Below, piece by piece: positions 25,941 through 34,171 of a stretch of 64,000 bases of DNA. Numbering within the stretch: position 1 is the stretch's first letter; each line of letters begins with the position of its first letter. Position numbers and translations under genes: made by a program. The stretch is taken from the NCBI RefSeq assembly GCF_900107665.1, contig NZ_FNQT01000001.1, positions 784,398-848,397 of the forward strand, given 5' to 3'. The notes under the pieces are model-generated. The model was not told where the DNA came from and ran no database searches. It saw only the letters and a list, made by a program, of their open reading frames with translations. This DNA is from Haloplanus vescus. Its GTDB lineage: Archaea > Halobacteriota > Halobacteria > Halobacteriales > Haloferacaceae.

Positions 25941-27220
25941 GCCGCGTCGTCAAGGACGGCCTCGGCGGCCTCGCGACCGCTCCGCATCGCACCCTGAATC
26001 GACGACCACGCGGTGTAGTCGCCGGCGAGGTAGACGGCGCCAGCCGGGTCGCGGGCGTCGGGCAAGTCGTCGTGGACGCCCGGCGACTGGTCGAACTGCG
26101 CGAACTCGATGCGGTCGGTGTGGAGGTGTTCGACGTCGTCGAACAGTCGGTCGGGGTACCACGCGTCGAGGGCGTCGCGCGTCGCGGCGAACAGGTCGTC
26201 GTCGCTCGCATCGAGCGGTTTCGGTGCGTCCGGGCCGTCGAGGAACGTGGCGGCGAGGAGGTGACGGTCGTCGGGAGCGTACGACGGTGCGACGGCGGAG
26301 AGGGGCGCGACGACGTTCGGCCGCGGCCCGTCGACGTTCAGGTGGATTTTCTTGCCGTCGACGGGCGTCTCGGTGGCGCAGGAGAGCGTGACGGCGGAGC
26401 GAGCGGCGGTCGGAATCGACGCCACGCCGGTGAGTCGGCGGGCCGTCCGAGGGTCGGTGGCGACGACGACGGCGTCGTACTCGCCCGTCCGCGCCTCGCT
26501 CTCGACGGTCACCCGACCGTCGTCGGGCGTAACCGCCGCGACGGCCTCGTTGAGGCGGACTGTCGCGCCGGCCTCGCGGGCACGAGCGGCCAACTGGGCC
26601 GGGACGGCGCCCATCCCCTCTGCGGGGAGCGCGACTCGGCCCTCGCTCATCGCCTTGAACGTGTACTCGAAGACGCGTTTCGACGTGGCGAGCGAGCGGT
26701 CGAGCGTGATGCCACCGTAGAAGGGAGCGACGAAGTTGTCGATGTAGTCGTCGGAGAAGCCCCAGTCGCGGAGGTACTCGTCGATGGGGGCGTCCGGGCT
26801 GTCGAAAATCTCCGCTTCGGTCTGGCTGCCGACGTGTTGGCGGAGCGCGAGCGTCCGGAGTTTGTCGGTGGTCGTCACCTCGCGATTGAACAGCGTCTCG
26901 GTGAGCGCGAACGGGTCGCGCAGGGGGTCGGAGAGGACCGAGCGCTCGCCGGGGCGGGCGATGACCGCGCCGGGCGAGAACGAGTGCAGGTCCAGCGCGT
27001 CGAGGTCGAGTTCGCGCCTGACGGCGGGATAGGCGGTGAAGAGCACCTGAAACCCGCGGTCGAGGGTGAAGCCGTCGCGGTGGCGGGTACGGACGCGTCC
27101 GCCCACGTCGTCGCGACGCTCGAAGACGGTCACGTCGGCGCCCGCGCCGGCGAGGTGGCGAGCTGCGACGAGGCCGGCGAGTCCCGCGCCGACGACGGCG
27201 ACCGATGATGAGTCGTCCAT
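25937..27220 (-). CDS. FAD-dependent amine-oxidase-like oxidoreductase
   Basis: 427 residues of the phytoene desaturase/protoporphyrinogen oxidase superfamily. The dinucleotide motif GAGLAGLVAARHL is at about 11-23, followed by FERRDDVGGRVRT and DRGFQVLF; the C-terminal YLAGDYTAWSSIQGAMRSG is the FAD-closing motif. No carotenoid genes are adjacent. Substrate is unknown. Complete and family-length. Confidence 0.87.
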   Translation of the reverse strand: MDDSSSVAVVGAGLAGLVAARHLAGAGADVTVFERRDDVGGRVRTRHRDGFTLDRGFQVLFTAYPAVRRELDLDALDLHSFSPGAVIARPGERSVLSDPLRDPFALTETLFNREVTTTDKLRTLALRQHVGSQTEAEIFDSPDAPIDEYLRDWGFSDDYIDNFVAPFYGGITLDRSLATSKRVFEYTFKAMSEGRVALPAEGMGAVPAQLAARAREAGATVRLNEAVAAVTPDDGRVTVESEARTGEYDAVVVATDPRTARRLTGVASIPTAARSAVTLSCATETPVDGKKIHLNVDGPRPNVVAPLSAVAPSYAPDDRHLLAATFLDGPDAPKPLDASDDDLFAATRDALDAWYPDRLFDDVEHLHTDRIEFAQFDQSPGVHDDLPDARDPAGAVYLAGDYTAWSSIQGAMRSGREAAEAVLDDAA

Positions 27221-27298
27221 GCGCGTCGGTTACCCGGCCGAACCAAAGAACCCCCCGACAGGGACAGGGATTTGCCCCTCCGGGCGAAACCGCCGCGC

Positions 27299-28465
27299 AT
27301 GCACACCTCCGACGCGTTCGTCGGCCTCGACTGTACGGCGACCGGCGACCGATACGACCCGGACCACGTCGGGCGGAGCGACGCCGGCGCACCGCTCGAC
27401 CCCGTCTACGACCTCGACGCCGTCTCGACGCTGCCGACCGACCCCGACTCGATGTGGGCGTACGACGCGCTCTTGCCCGTGCCCGAATCGCAGGCCGTCT
27501 CCGCGGGCGAGGGCGCGACGCCGCTTCTCGACGCCGACGGCCTCGCCGCCGACCTCGGCGTCGACGGCGTGTTGCTCAAAGACGAGGGCCGAAATCCGAC
27601 CGGGAGCGTCCTCGACCGGGGGCTGTCGGTCGCGGTGACGATGGCGCGCGCCCACGACGCCGACCTGTTGGCGCTCGCGGCGCCGGGCGACGCGGGGCAG
27701 TCCGCGGCCGCCTACGCGGGCCGAATCGACGCTGACTGTTACGCCTACCTGCCCTCGCGAGCGCCCTTCCCGAACAAGGCGATGGTGAACGTCCACGGCG
27801 CGGACATGCGGGTGATCGGTGGGCGCTTCCCGGACGCGCTGGACGCCCTCGAATCCGACCTCCAGCGGGAGTGGTACTCGCTCCAAGAGTTCACGACGCC
27901 GTTCCGCCACGACGGGGCGAAGACGCTGGCGTACGAGGTGGCCGCGGCCCGCGACTGGACCGCGCCCGATGCCGCCGTCGTCGCCGTGGGCACGGGCGAG
28001 ACGCTCGCCGGCGTCGCGCAGGGGTTCCGTGACCTCGTCGCCCTCGGCCTGACCGACCGGGTACCGCGGTGTTACGCCGTCCAACCGGAGGGGTGTGCGC
28101 CCGTCGTCGAAGCCCACGACGCCGGCGCGGAGGCCGTCTCGGCGGTGGAGTACCCCGACACCATCTGTGGCGAACTCGAAATCCCGGCCCCCGCGGGCGG
28201 GGCGCTGGCTCTCGACGCCGTCGAGGAGACGGCGGGCGGTGCCGTCGCCGTGAGCGACGACGACATCCTCGAGAGCGCCGTCGCACTCACCCAGCGACTC
28301 GGGACGGAAGTCGGCGCGGTGGGCGGCGCGGCGGCGGCGGGCGCGTGGTCGCTCGCGGAACGCGGCGACCTGACCGACGACGACACCGTACTCCTCCTCA
28401 ACGCGGACGCAGGCGTCAAGACGGCCGACGTCCTCCGAAGTCACCTGATGGGACAGGGCGTCTAA
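27299..28465 (+). CDS. threonine-synthase-like fold-type II protein lacking the PLP lysine
   Basis: 388 residues aligned throughout with threonine synthases: GEGATPLLDADGL, LLKDEGRNPTGS, GQSAAAYAGR, LLNADAGVKT. But the lysine that forms the PLP Schiff base (NPTGSFKDRG in active enzymes) is leucine here: NPTGSVLDRG at 99-108, with Leu105. The PLP-contacting loop usually S/T-GNAGQ reads APGDAGQ (128-134), losing the asparagine. The reading frame is intact with normal codon use, so it is maintained as a protein. It is probably not a threonine synthase; regulatory or pseudoenzyme role is inference. Confidence 0.85.
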   Translation: MHTSDAFVGLDCTATGDRYDPDHVGRSDAGAPLDPVYDLDAVSTLPTDPDSMWAYDALLPVPESQAVSAGEGATPLLDADGLAADLGVDGVLLKDEGRNPTGSVLDRGLSVAVTMARAHDADLLALAAPGDAGQSAAAYAGRIDADCYAYLPSRAPFPNKAMVNVHGADMRVIGGRFPDALDALESDLQREWYSLQEFTTPFRHDGAKTLAYEVAAARDWTAPDAAVVAVGTGETLAGVAQGFRDLVALGLTDRVPRCYAVQPEGCAPVVEAHDAGAEAVSAVEYPDTICGELEIPAPAGGALALDAVEETAGGAVAVSDDDILESAVALTQRLGTEVGAVGGAAAAGAWSLAERGDLTDDDTVLLLNADAGVKTADVLRSHLMGQGV

Positions 28466-28485
28466 ACAGAATATTGTCTGCGATA

Positions 28486-28494
28486 GACTTATTG
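28486..28494 (+). promoter_or_regulatory. TATA-like box for the DtxR-type regulator operon
   Basis: GACTTATTG sits about 30 nt before the regulator start and just before the palindrome at 28496, so repressor binding there would block transcription factor access. Confidence 0.45.
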
Positions 28495-28495
28495 T

Positions 28496-28509
28496 TTAGA
28501 TGTATCTAA
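28496..28509. promoter_or_regulatory. palindromic operator candidate of the DtxR-family regulator
   Basis: TTAGAT-GT-ATCTAA is a perfect 6-bp inverted repeat centred about 20 nt before the regulator ATG, between TATA box and start. DtxR-family dimers bind such AT-rich palindromes; autoregulation is inferred. A weaker GTCT-N5-AGAC lies just upstream. Confidence 0.55.
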
Positions 28510-28522
28510 TTCGGAGTACGTG

Positions 28523-29224
28523 ATGCTAAGCGACGCCATGGAGGACTATCTCAAGGCCATCTACCGGCTACAGGCGGAGGGAGGCGTGCCGGTAGCCACC
28601 TCGGCCATCGCCGACGAGGTGGAGAAGACGGCGCCGACGGTGACGAGCATGGTCCAGAAACTCGCCGACCGGGGGCTCGTCGAGCGAGAGAAGTACAAGG
28701 GCGTCGAACTCACGCCGGAGGGCGAGACGGTGGCGCTGGAGGTGCTCCGCCACCACCGACTCCTCGAGGCGTATCTCACCGAGCATCTGGACTACTCGTG
28801 GACGAACGTCCACGACGAGGCCGACGCGCTCGAACACCACATCTCCGAGGAGTTCGAGCGTCGGCTGGCGGAGGCGCTCGGCGACCCCGAAGTCGACCCT
28901 CACGGCGACCCGATACCCTGTGCGGACCTCAAGCCGCTGGAGCACGACGACACGACGCCCCTGAGCGACCACGGGGCGGGCGAGCGCGTCGTCGTCAGTC
29001 GCGTCCGTGACCGGGACGAGGAGGAACTCGCCTACCTCGACGAGGCAGGCGTCCGACCGGGGACCGACCTCGAAATCGTCGACGTGGCGCCGTTCGGGAT
29101 GGTCACCGTTCGTATCGGTGACTCGGAGCAGAGCCTTCCCGAGTCGGTGGCGCGGACGATTCGCGTCCGCGCCGTCGGCGCCGAGGACAGCGACCCCGAA
29201 CCCGCGGAGGTGGGTGACGCATGA
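28523..29224 (+). CDS. DtxR/MntR-family metal-dependent transcriptional regulator
   Basis: 233 residues. N-terminal winged helix (about 1-65; SAIADEVEKTAPTVTSMVQKL is the recognition region), then the metal-binding dimer domain (about 65-140) with the histidine- and acid-rich EALEHH-type helix (DALEHHISEEFE), and a C-terminal FeoA/SH3-like domain (about 150-220). ATG 28523 is chosen over an adjacent GTG at 28520. Its stop overlaps the start of a GDT1 transporter by four bases, which suggests it controls manganese homeostasis. Confidence 0.88.
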   Translation: MLSDAMEDYLKAIYRLQAEGGVPVATSAIADEVEKTAPTVTSMVQKLADRGLVEREKYKGVELTPEGETVALEVLRHHRLLEAYLTEHLDYSWTNVHDEADALEHHISEEFERRLAEALGDPEVDPHGDPIPCADLKPLEHDDTTPLSDHGAGERVVVSRVRDRDEEELAYLDEAGVRPGTDLEIVDVAPFGMVTVRIGDSEQSLPESVARTIRVRAVGAEDSDPEPAEVGDA

Positions 29225-29931
29225 CGGGGTGGATGGAGATTCTCACCGTCGCCTTCGTTTCGCAGCTCGTGGTGTTGCCGGGCGAGAAGGTGCAGTTCAT
29301 CATCGCAGGGCTGGCGACGCGATACAATCCGCTCGTCGTCGTGAGCGCCGCGAGCGCCGCCTTTGCCGGGTGGACGGTGCTCGAAATCCTCTTCGGACAG
29401 GCGCTACAGAGCGCGCTCCCACCAGTCGTCCTCGACGCCCTGACCGCGGGCTTGTTTCTGCTCTTTGCCGTCCTCCTCTACCGCTCGGCGCCGTCGAGCG
29501 GCGACTGGGACCAGGTCGACCCGACGGCGACCGACGGCGGCATCACCTCGCTCGGCAGTGACTTCCAGCCGAAGGTGTTCGGCCGCGAACTCCCCGAGGT
29601 GTTCGGCGGCTTCTTCCCCATCTTCGCGATGATGGCCGCGGGCGAGTTCGGCGACAAGACCCAACTCGTCACCATCGGCCTCGCCGCCCAGTACGGCGCC
29701 CACCCGGCCATCTGGGCGGGCGAGATGCTCGCCATCGTCCCCGTGAGTCTCGCGAACGCCTACTTCAGCCACCGCTTCGCTCACCGCCTCAACATGCGAA
29801 CGGTCCACTTCTTCTCGGCGGGCCTGTTCGCGTTCTTCGCGACCGACACCGTGTTGAGTATCGTCACCGGCTTCTCCGTCTGGGAGACGGTGATAGAGGT
29901 GGTGTCCACCGCCGTGCTGTCGCTGGTGTGA
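29221..29931 (+). CDS. GDT1/TMEM165 (UPF0016) cation transporter, probable Mn exporter
   Basis: 236 residues, six to seven hydrophobic segments in two repeats. The second repeat holds the transport motif E-x-G-D-K-T (EFGDKT, 142-147). The first repeat has only LPGEKV (19-24): the leading acidic residue is Leu, and Asp-Lys-Thr/Ser becomes Glu-Lys-Val. Family members move Mn2+/Ca2+ against H+. Translational overlap with the DtxR-type regulator supports manganese. Confidence 0.85.
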   Translation: MTGWMEILTVAFVSQLVVLPGEKVQFIIAGLATRYNPLVVVSAASAAFAGWTVLEILFGQALQSALPPVVLDALTAGLFLLFAVLLYRSAPSSGDWDQVDPTATDGGITSLGSDFQPKVFGRELPEVFGGFFPIFAMMAAGEFGDKTQLVTIGLAAQYGAHPAIWAGEMLAIVPVSLANAYFSHRFAHRLNMRTVHFFSAGLFAFFATDTVLSIVTGFSVWETVIEVVSTAVLSLV

Positions 29932-30005
29932 TTCCGGACGGGACGGCTCCCGCCGAGCGACGAGCGCCCGGAACCGTTATTTTCCGTCACTGGTGACGGG
30001 CGTTC

Positions 30006-30701
30006 GTGAACCCCCTCCCGTCGCTCTTTGCCGGCGCGGTCTTCGGCCTCGCTCTCGCGGCGCCGCCGGGACCGATGAACGCCGTCATCGCAGAGGAATC
30101 GGTTACCAACGGCTGGCTGGCCGGCGTCCGGGCCGGCCTCGGTGCGATGACCGCCGACGCCGTCTTCCTCATCGGGTCGCTCCTCGGCGTCGTCGCCTTC
30201 GTGGACCGCTTTCCGACGGTCCGAGCGGCGATGGTCGGCGTTGGCGGCCTGCTGATGTGCTATTTCGCCTACGGAGCGGCGCTCGACGCCCTCGACGAGG
30301 CGTCGCTCGTCCCCAGCGGCGCCGCTGACGGCACCGCCGACCGGGCCGCGACCGGCTTCCGGAAAGCGTTCGTCCTCGCGCTCACCAACCCCTATCAAGT
30401 CCTGTTCTGGCTCACCATCGGCGTGGGCCTCCTGCGACCCGGCACCCTCGACGTGCTGTCGTACACGCCGTACGTGGGCGCCGACCTCGCCGGTCTGCTC
30501 GTCGTCCGCACCGGGAGCCCGGCGCTCATCGTCGGCTTCTTCGCCGGCATCGGCGTCTGGATAACGGGCTTCCCGGCGACGCTCCGGGCGGCCCAGCGCC
30601 GCGTCGCCGCCTTCGCACCGGTCGTCTCGGGCGTGAGTGCTCTCGTTCTCGCCGGGTTCGGCGTGCTCTTTCTCGTCGATGCCGTGCGGACGCTGCTCTG
30701 A
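30006..30701 (+). CDS. LysE-family amino acid/metabolite exporter
   Basis: 231 residues with about six hydrophobic segments. The N-terminal GLALAAPPGPMNAV is the LysE/RhtB family motif. A second family block is ALTNPYQVLFWLTIGVGL in the middle. Start is GTG 30006. Located 75 nt after the GDT1 gene; it might be in the same transcript but has its own room for a promoter. Substrate cannot be determined. Confidence 0.82.
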   Translation: MNPLPSLFAGAVFGLALAAPPGPMNAVIAEESVTNGWLAGVRAGLGAMTADAVFLIGSLLGVVAFVDRFPTVRAAMVGVGGLLMCYFAYGAALDALDEASLVPSGAADGTADRAATGFRKAFVLALTNPYQVLFWLTIGVGLLRPGTLDVLSYTPYVGADLAGLLVVRTGSPALIVGFFAGIGVWITGFPATLRAAQRRVAAFAPVVSGVSALVLAGFGVLFLVDAVRTLL

Positions 30702-30742
30702 CGCGGACAAGGGTTTTGCCCTCGCATCACCGACGGCTACCC

Positions 30743-31903
30743 ATGCAGCCGGATTTCTCGACGCTCGATGCGACACTCGGCGACCACGACGGCTATCTCC
30801 TCGACGCCGACGGCACCGACTCCACGCAGCGCTACCTGTCTGGCTTCGACGCCCCCGACCCGTTCGTCACCTGCTACACGCCCGAGGGGACGCATCTCCT
30901 CGTCTCCGGATTGGAGTACGGCCGCGCGAACGCAGACGCCCGCGCCGACACCGTCGACCGACTGTCGGCCTACGACTACCGCGACCGGGTGCAAGAACTC
31001 GGGCGCGAGACCGGTCGGGGCGCCGTCGTCGCGGACTTCCTCGCCGAACACGGCGTCGAGTCCGTGCTCGTGCCGGGACGCTTCCCGCTCGGCACCGCCG
31101 ACGGCCTCCGCGGGTCGGGCGTGCGTGTCGAAGTCGACGAATCCGACGCCGTCGCGGAGATTCGCGCCGTCAAGACCGACGAGGAAATCGAGCACGTGCG
31201 CCGCACACAGCGCGCGAACGAACGCGCGATGGCGGCGGCGGAGACGCTCATCGATTCGGCGAGCGTCGTCGACGGCGTCCTGCACCACGAGGGCGACTCG
31301 CTGACCAGCGAAGCGGTGCGACGGGAAATCGAACTCACGCTCCTCGAATCGGGGTGTGCGCTCGACGAGACTATCGTCGCCTGCGGCGCCGACGCCGCGG
31401 ACCCCCACGACCGAGGGTCGGGACCCCTTCGTGCAGGTGAGCCAATCGTCGTCGACATCTTCCCCCGCGACAAGGAGACGCGGTATCACGCGGACATGAC
31501 GCGGACGTTCGTGCGGGGGGAGCCCAGCGAGACAGTCCGGGAGTGGTTCGAGTTGACCGACGAGGCGCGGCGGGCCGCCCTCGACGCCGTCGAACCGGGC
31601 GTGACGGGCGCGGCAGTTCACGACGCGGTCTGTGACGTCTACGAGGACGCCGGGCTCCCGACGCTCCGGGCCGACCCGGATGCTGAGACGGGCTTCATCC
31701 ACAGCACGGGCCACGGCGTCGGCCTCGATGTGCACGAACTCCCGCGCATCGCACCGGACGGGGGCGAGCTCGAACCGGGGAACGTCGTGACCATCGAACC
31801 GGGGCTGTACGACCCCGACGTGGGCGGTGTCCGCATCGAGGACCTCGTGGTCGTCACCGAAGACGGCTACGAGAATCTGACGGAGTACCCCGTCGAACTG
31901 TAG
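30743..31903 (+). CDS. M24-family Xaa-Pro aminopeptidase
   Basis: 386 residues. The N-terminal creatinase domain (about 1-140) is followed by the pita-bread peptidase. The five metal ligands are visible: Asp in VVDIFP, Asp in HADMTRTF, His in STGHGVGL, Glu in TIEPGLY, Glu in RIEDLVVV, so it should be an active dinuclear-metal enzyme. ATG 30743 is preferred over a nine-residue longer reading. No signal peptide, hence cytoplasmic. Confidence 0.9.
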   Translation: MQPDFSTLDATLGDHDGYLLDADGTDSTQRYLSGFDAPDPFVTCYTPEGTHLLVSGLEYGRANADARADTVDRLSAYDYRDRVQELGRETGRGAVVADFLAEHGVESVLVPGRFPLGTADGLRGSGVRVEVDESDAVAEIRAVKTDEEIEHVRRTQRANERAMAAAETLIDSASVVDGVLHHEGDSLTSEAVRREIELTLLESGCALDETIVACGADAADPHDRGSGPLRAGEPIVVDIFPRDKETRYHADMTRTFVRGEPSETVREWFELTDEARRAALDAVEPGVTGAAVHDAVCDVYEDAGLPTLRADPDAETGFIHSTGHGVGLDVHELPRIAPDGGELEPGNVVTIEPGLYDPDVGGVRIEDLVVVTEDGYENLTEYPVEL

Positions 31904-31954
31904 GTGTGAAACCTGAGCACCAAAGTGTTCAGAGAAACAGATGAAACTGTGACT

Positions 31955-32122
31955 ACCTCGAAAGCCCCCTTTCAGTCCCACCTGCGGCGCTTGATTGGCC
32001 AGCCGCTGTGGGCGGGGCTGAAAGAGGCGCCGCGCTGGAGGAAGGCGGGCGATGTAAGCACGCGACCGCAGGGAGCGCGCGCAGCGAGCCCCCCAACTCC
32101 AGCGCGGCGGGGCTTTCGAGGT
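31955..32122. repeat. 168-bp palindromic element, predicted three-way junction
   Basis: Three stems fit together without gaps. Outer stem: ACCTCGAAAGCCCC (31955-31968) with GGGGCTTTCGAGGT (32109-32122), 14 perfect pairs. Second: CTTTCAGTCCCACC (31969-31982) with 32011-32024, 12 of 14 positions. Third: CGCCGCGCTGGAG (32028-32040) with CTCCAGCGCGGCG (32097-32109), 13 perfect pairs. No transposase is present. It resembles a non-autonomous palindromic transposable element, or a structured RNA; it fills most of the 320-bp gap upstream of the MFS gene. Confidence 0.7.
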
Positions 32123-32223
32123 GTCTCCAACAAAACCGCGCTAATCTGAACAGTAACCCGAGCATAGCCGGCAATCGCGACGACGACCGCAAGGCACTTC
32201 CTCGGCGTCGGCCGAGCGTCGAT

Positions 32224-33393
32224 GTGCACTGGCGGTATCGGTACACGGTCCTCGGCCTCTGTACGCTCGCGTTCGCGTCCACGATGCTGGCGCGACTGGT
32301 CATCAGTCCAGTCGTCCCGGACGTGACGGCCGGCTTCGACGTGTCGACGGGGGCGGTCGGCCTCGCGCTCTCGGGGATGTGGGCCGCCTACGCGCTCTCG
32401 CAGTTTCCCTCGGGCATCCTCGGCGACCGCTTCGGCGAGCGACGAATCATCCTCACGGCGGTCGGAATCACCGGCGCGGCTAGCCTCGCCCTCTCCTTCG
32501 CGCCGACGTTCGCGGTGTTCGCCGTCCTGACCGTCACCCTCGGCGCGGGCGCGGGACTCCACTACAGCGTCGCCACCTCCCTGCTGACGAAGGAGTTCGA
32601 CGACATCGGCCGCGCCATCGGCGTCCACGTCGCCGGCGGGCCGCTCGCGGGACTGATAGCGCCCATCGCCGCGACGGCGGTGGCGGCGCGCTACGACTGG
32701 CGGGCGGCCATTGCCGTCGGCGCCGCCGTCGCCATCCCCGTCTTCGGCCTGTTCGCGTGGCGAATCGATCCGACGCCGCCGGAGCGCCCCGACGAGTCGA
32801 TGCGCGACCGCATGGCGGTCAAACCGCTCGTCGAGTTGCTCACCCGCCCCCAGATTGCGTTCACGGCGGCGGTGTCCGTCCTCGGCGCCTTCTCGTGGCA
32901 GGCGACGGCCTCGTTCCTCCCCGCCTTCCTCGTCGGCTTCCGCGGCCTGGCCGAGACGAGCGCCGGCCTCCTCTTCGCTGCCTACTTCGTCGTCAACGGT
33001 CTCGTCCAACCGTTGACCGGACTGGTGTCGGACAAGATTGGGCGGGACGGCGCCGCGGCGGGTGCGATGGGCCTCGGCGTCGTCGGCTACGGCCTCCTCG
33101 TGGTTGGACCGCGAGTCGCGTTGATCCCCGCCATCGTCTGTGTCGCCGCCGCGATGACGTGGGGCGCGCCCGTGCAGTCGCGCTTCTTCGACGTGTTCGA
33201 GGCCGACGAACGCGGCGCCGCGTTCGGCCTCGTCCGCACCGCGTACATGGTCCTCGGCGCGACGGGGAGCGTCGCCGTCGGGACGCTCTCCGACGTGGCG
33301 GGGTGGGGGGCGGCGTACGGCCTGCTCGTCGGCGTGACGGGACTTGCGTTCGCGCTCCTCGTCGGGAACCGCGTCCTCGGACTCGGCCTGTAG
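32224..33393 (+). CDS. MFS transporter
   Basis: 389 residues with 12 predicted membrane segments. GILGDRFGERRIIL is the MFS motif A between helices 2 and 3; the related LVSDKIGRDGAAAGA appears in the second half. The N-terminus HWRYRYTVLGLCTLAF is typical for haloarchaeal MFS proteins and supports GTG 32224; a reading from 32008 would run into the palindromic element. Substrate unknown. No obvious TATA box 27 nt upstream. Confidence 0.83.
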   Translation: MHWRYRYTVLGLCTLAFASTMLARLVISPVVPDVTAGFDVSTGAVGLALSGMWAAYALSQFPSGILGDRFGERRIILTAVGITGAASLALSFAPTFAVFAVLTVTLGAGAGLHYSVATSLLTKEFDDIGRAIGVHVAGGPLAGLIAPIAATAVAARYDWRAAIAVGAAVAIPVFGLFAWRIDPTPPERPDESMRDRMAVKPLVELLTRPQIAFTAAVSVLGAFSWQATASFLPAFLVGFRGLAETSAGLLFAAYFVVNGLVQPLTGLVSDKIGRDGAAAGAMGLGVVGYGLLVVGPRVALIPAIVCVAAAMTWGAPVQSRFFDVFEADERGAAFGLVRTAYMVLGATGSVAVGTLSDVAGWGAAYGLLVGVTGLAFALLVGNRVLGLGL

Positions 33394-33442
33394 GACTGCC
33401 CGCATCGAACACCTTTTGAGCAGAGAGGCGGAAGCCACGCGC

Positions 33443-34171
33443 ATGGATATGCTGGTGGTCGGCGCAGGCGAGATGGGCCGTTGGGTCGCCCGCACCGCCG
33501 ACCGACCGGTCGCGGTCACCGACGTCGACGCGGCAGTCGCCGAGCGGACCGCAACGGCACTCGACGGCGTGCGGGCGGTGCCGGCGGACACGGCGGAGAC
33601 GTTCGACATCGTCTGTCTCGCGGTGCCGATTTCGGTCGTCGAGGAGGCCGTCTCGCGCTACGCCGACAACGCCGAGCGAGCGATGTGTGACGTGTCGGGC
33701 GTGATGCGCGCGCCCGTCGCGGCGATGCGCGCAGCGCTGCCGGAGCGCGAACGCGTCTCGCTGCATCCGCTGTTCGCGGCAGCGAACGCCCCCGGCAACG
33801 TCGCCGTCGTCGCCGACGCCGCCGGGCCGGCGACGGACGCACTCCGGGCCGACCTGCGGGCCGCGGGCAACAACCCCTTCGAGACGACCGTCGAGGAACA
33901 CGACACGGCGATGGAGACGGTGCAGGCGGGGGCTCACACCGCCGTACTGGCGTACGCTCTCGCCGCCGCGGACGTTCGCGAGGAGTTCGCGACGCCCGTC
34001 TCCGAGACGCTGGACGACCTCGTCACGACGGTGACCGACGGCACACCGCGGGTGTATCGGGAGATTCAGGAGACCTTTGAGGGCGCCGACCGGGTCGCCG
34101 ACGCCGCCCGCCGCGTCGCCGACGCCGAGGGCGACGCGTTCGACGACCTGTATCGGGAGGCGAGCGAATGA
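33443..34171 (+). CDS. tyrA: prephenate dehydrogenase
   Basis: 242 residues. Rossmann motif GAGEMGRW near 7-14; DVSGVMRAPVAAM and SLHPLFAAA are the substrate-region motifs of TyrA. It makes 4-hydroxyphenylpyruvate for tyrosine. The archaeal enzyme here is not fused to chorismate mutase, which is encoded separately about 4 kb downstream. ATG 33443 or the ATG two codons later. Its stop overlaps the next gene by four bases. Confidence 0.88.
   Translation: MDMLVVGAGEMGRWVARTADRPVAVTDVDAAVAERTATALDGVRAVPADTAETFDIVCLAVPISVVEEAVSRYADNAERAMCDVSGVMRAPVAAMRAALPERERVSLHPLFAAANAPGNVAVVADAAGPATDALRADLRAAGNNPFETTVEEHDTAMETVQAGAHTAVLAYALAAADVREEFATPVSETLDDLVTTVTDGTPRVYREIQETFEGADRVADAARRVADAEGDAFDDLYREASE

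Noticed and set aside
24983-27208. A 741-codon plus-strand open frame
   Set aside because: Arginine/glycine-rich translation without domains; it overlaps the PH-domain, exonuclease and FAD-oxidoreductase genes in other frames.
31925-32149. A 74-codon plus-strand frame in the palindromic element
   Set aside because: Its sequence is dictated by the inverted repeats, the product is basic low-complexity, and no promoter spacing supports it.
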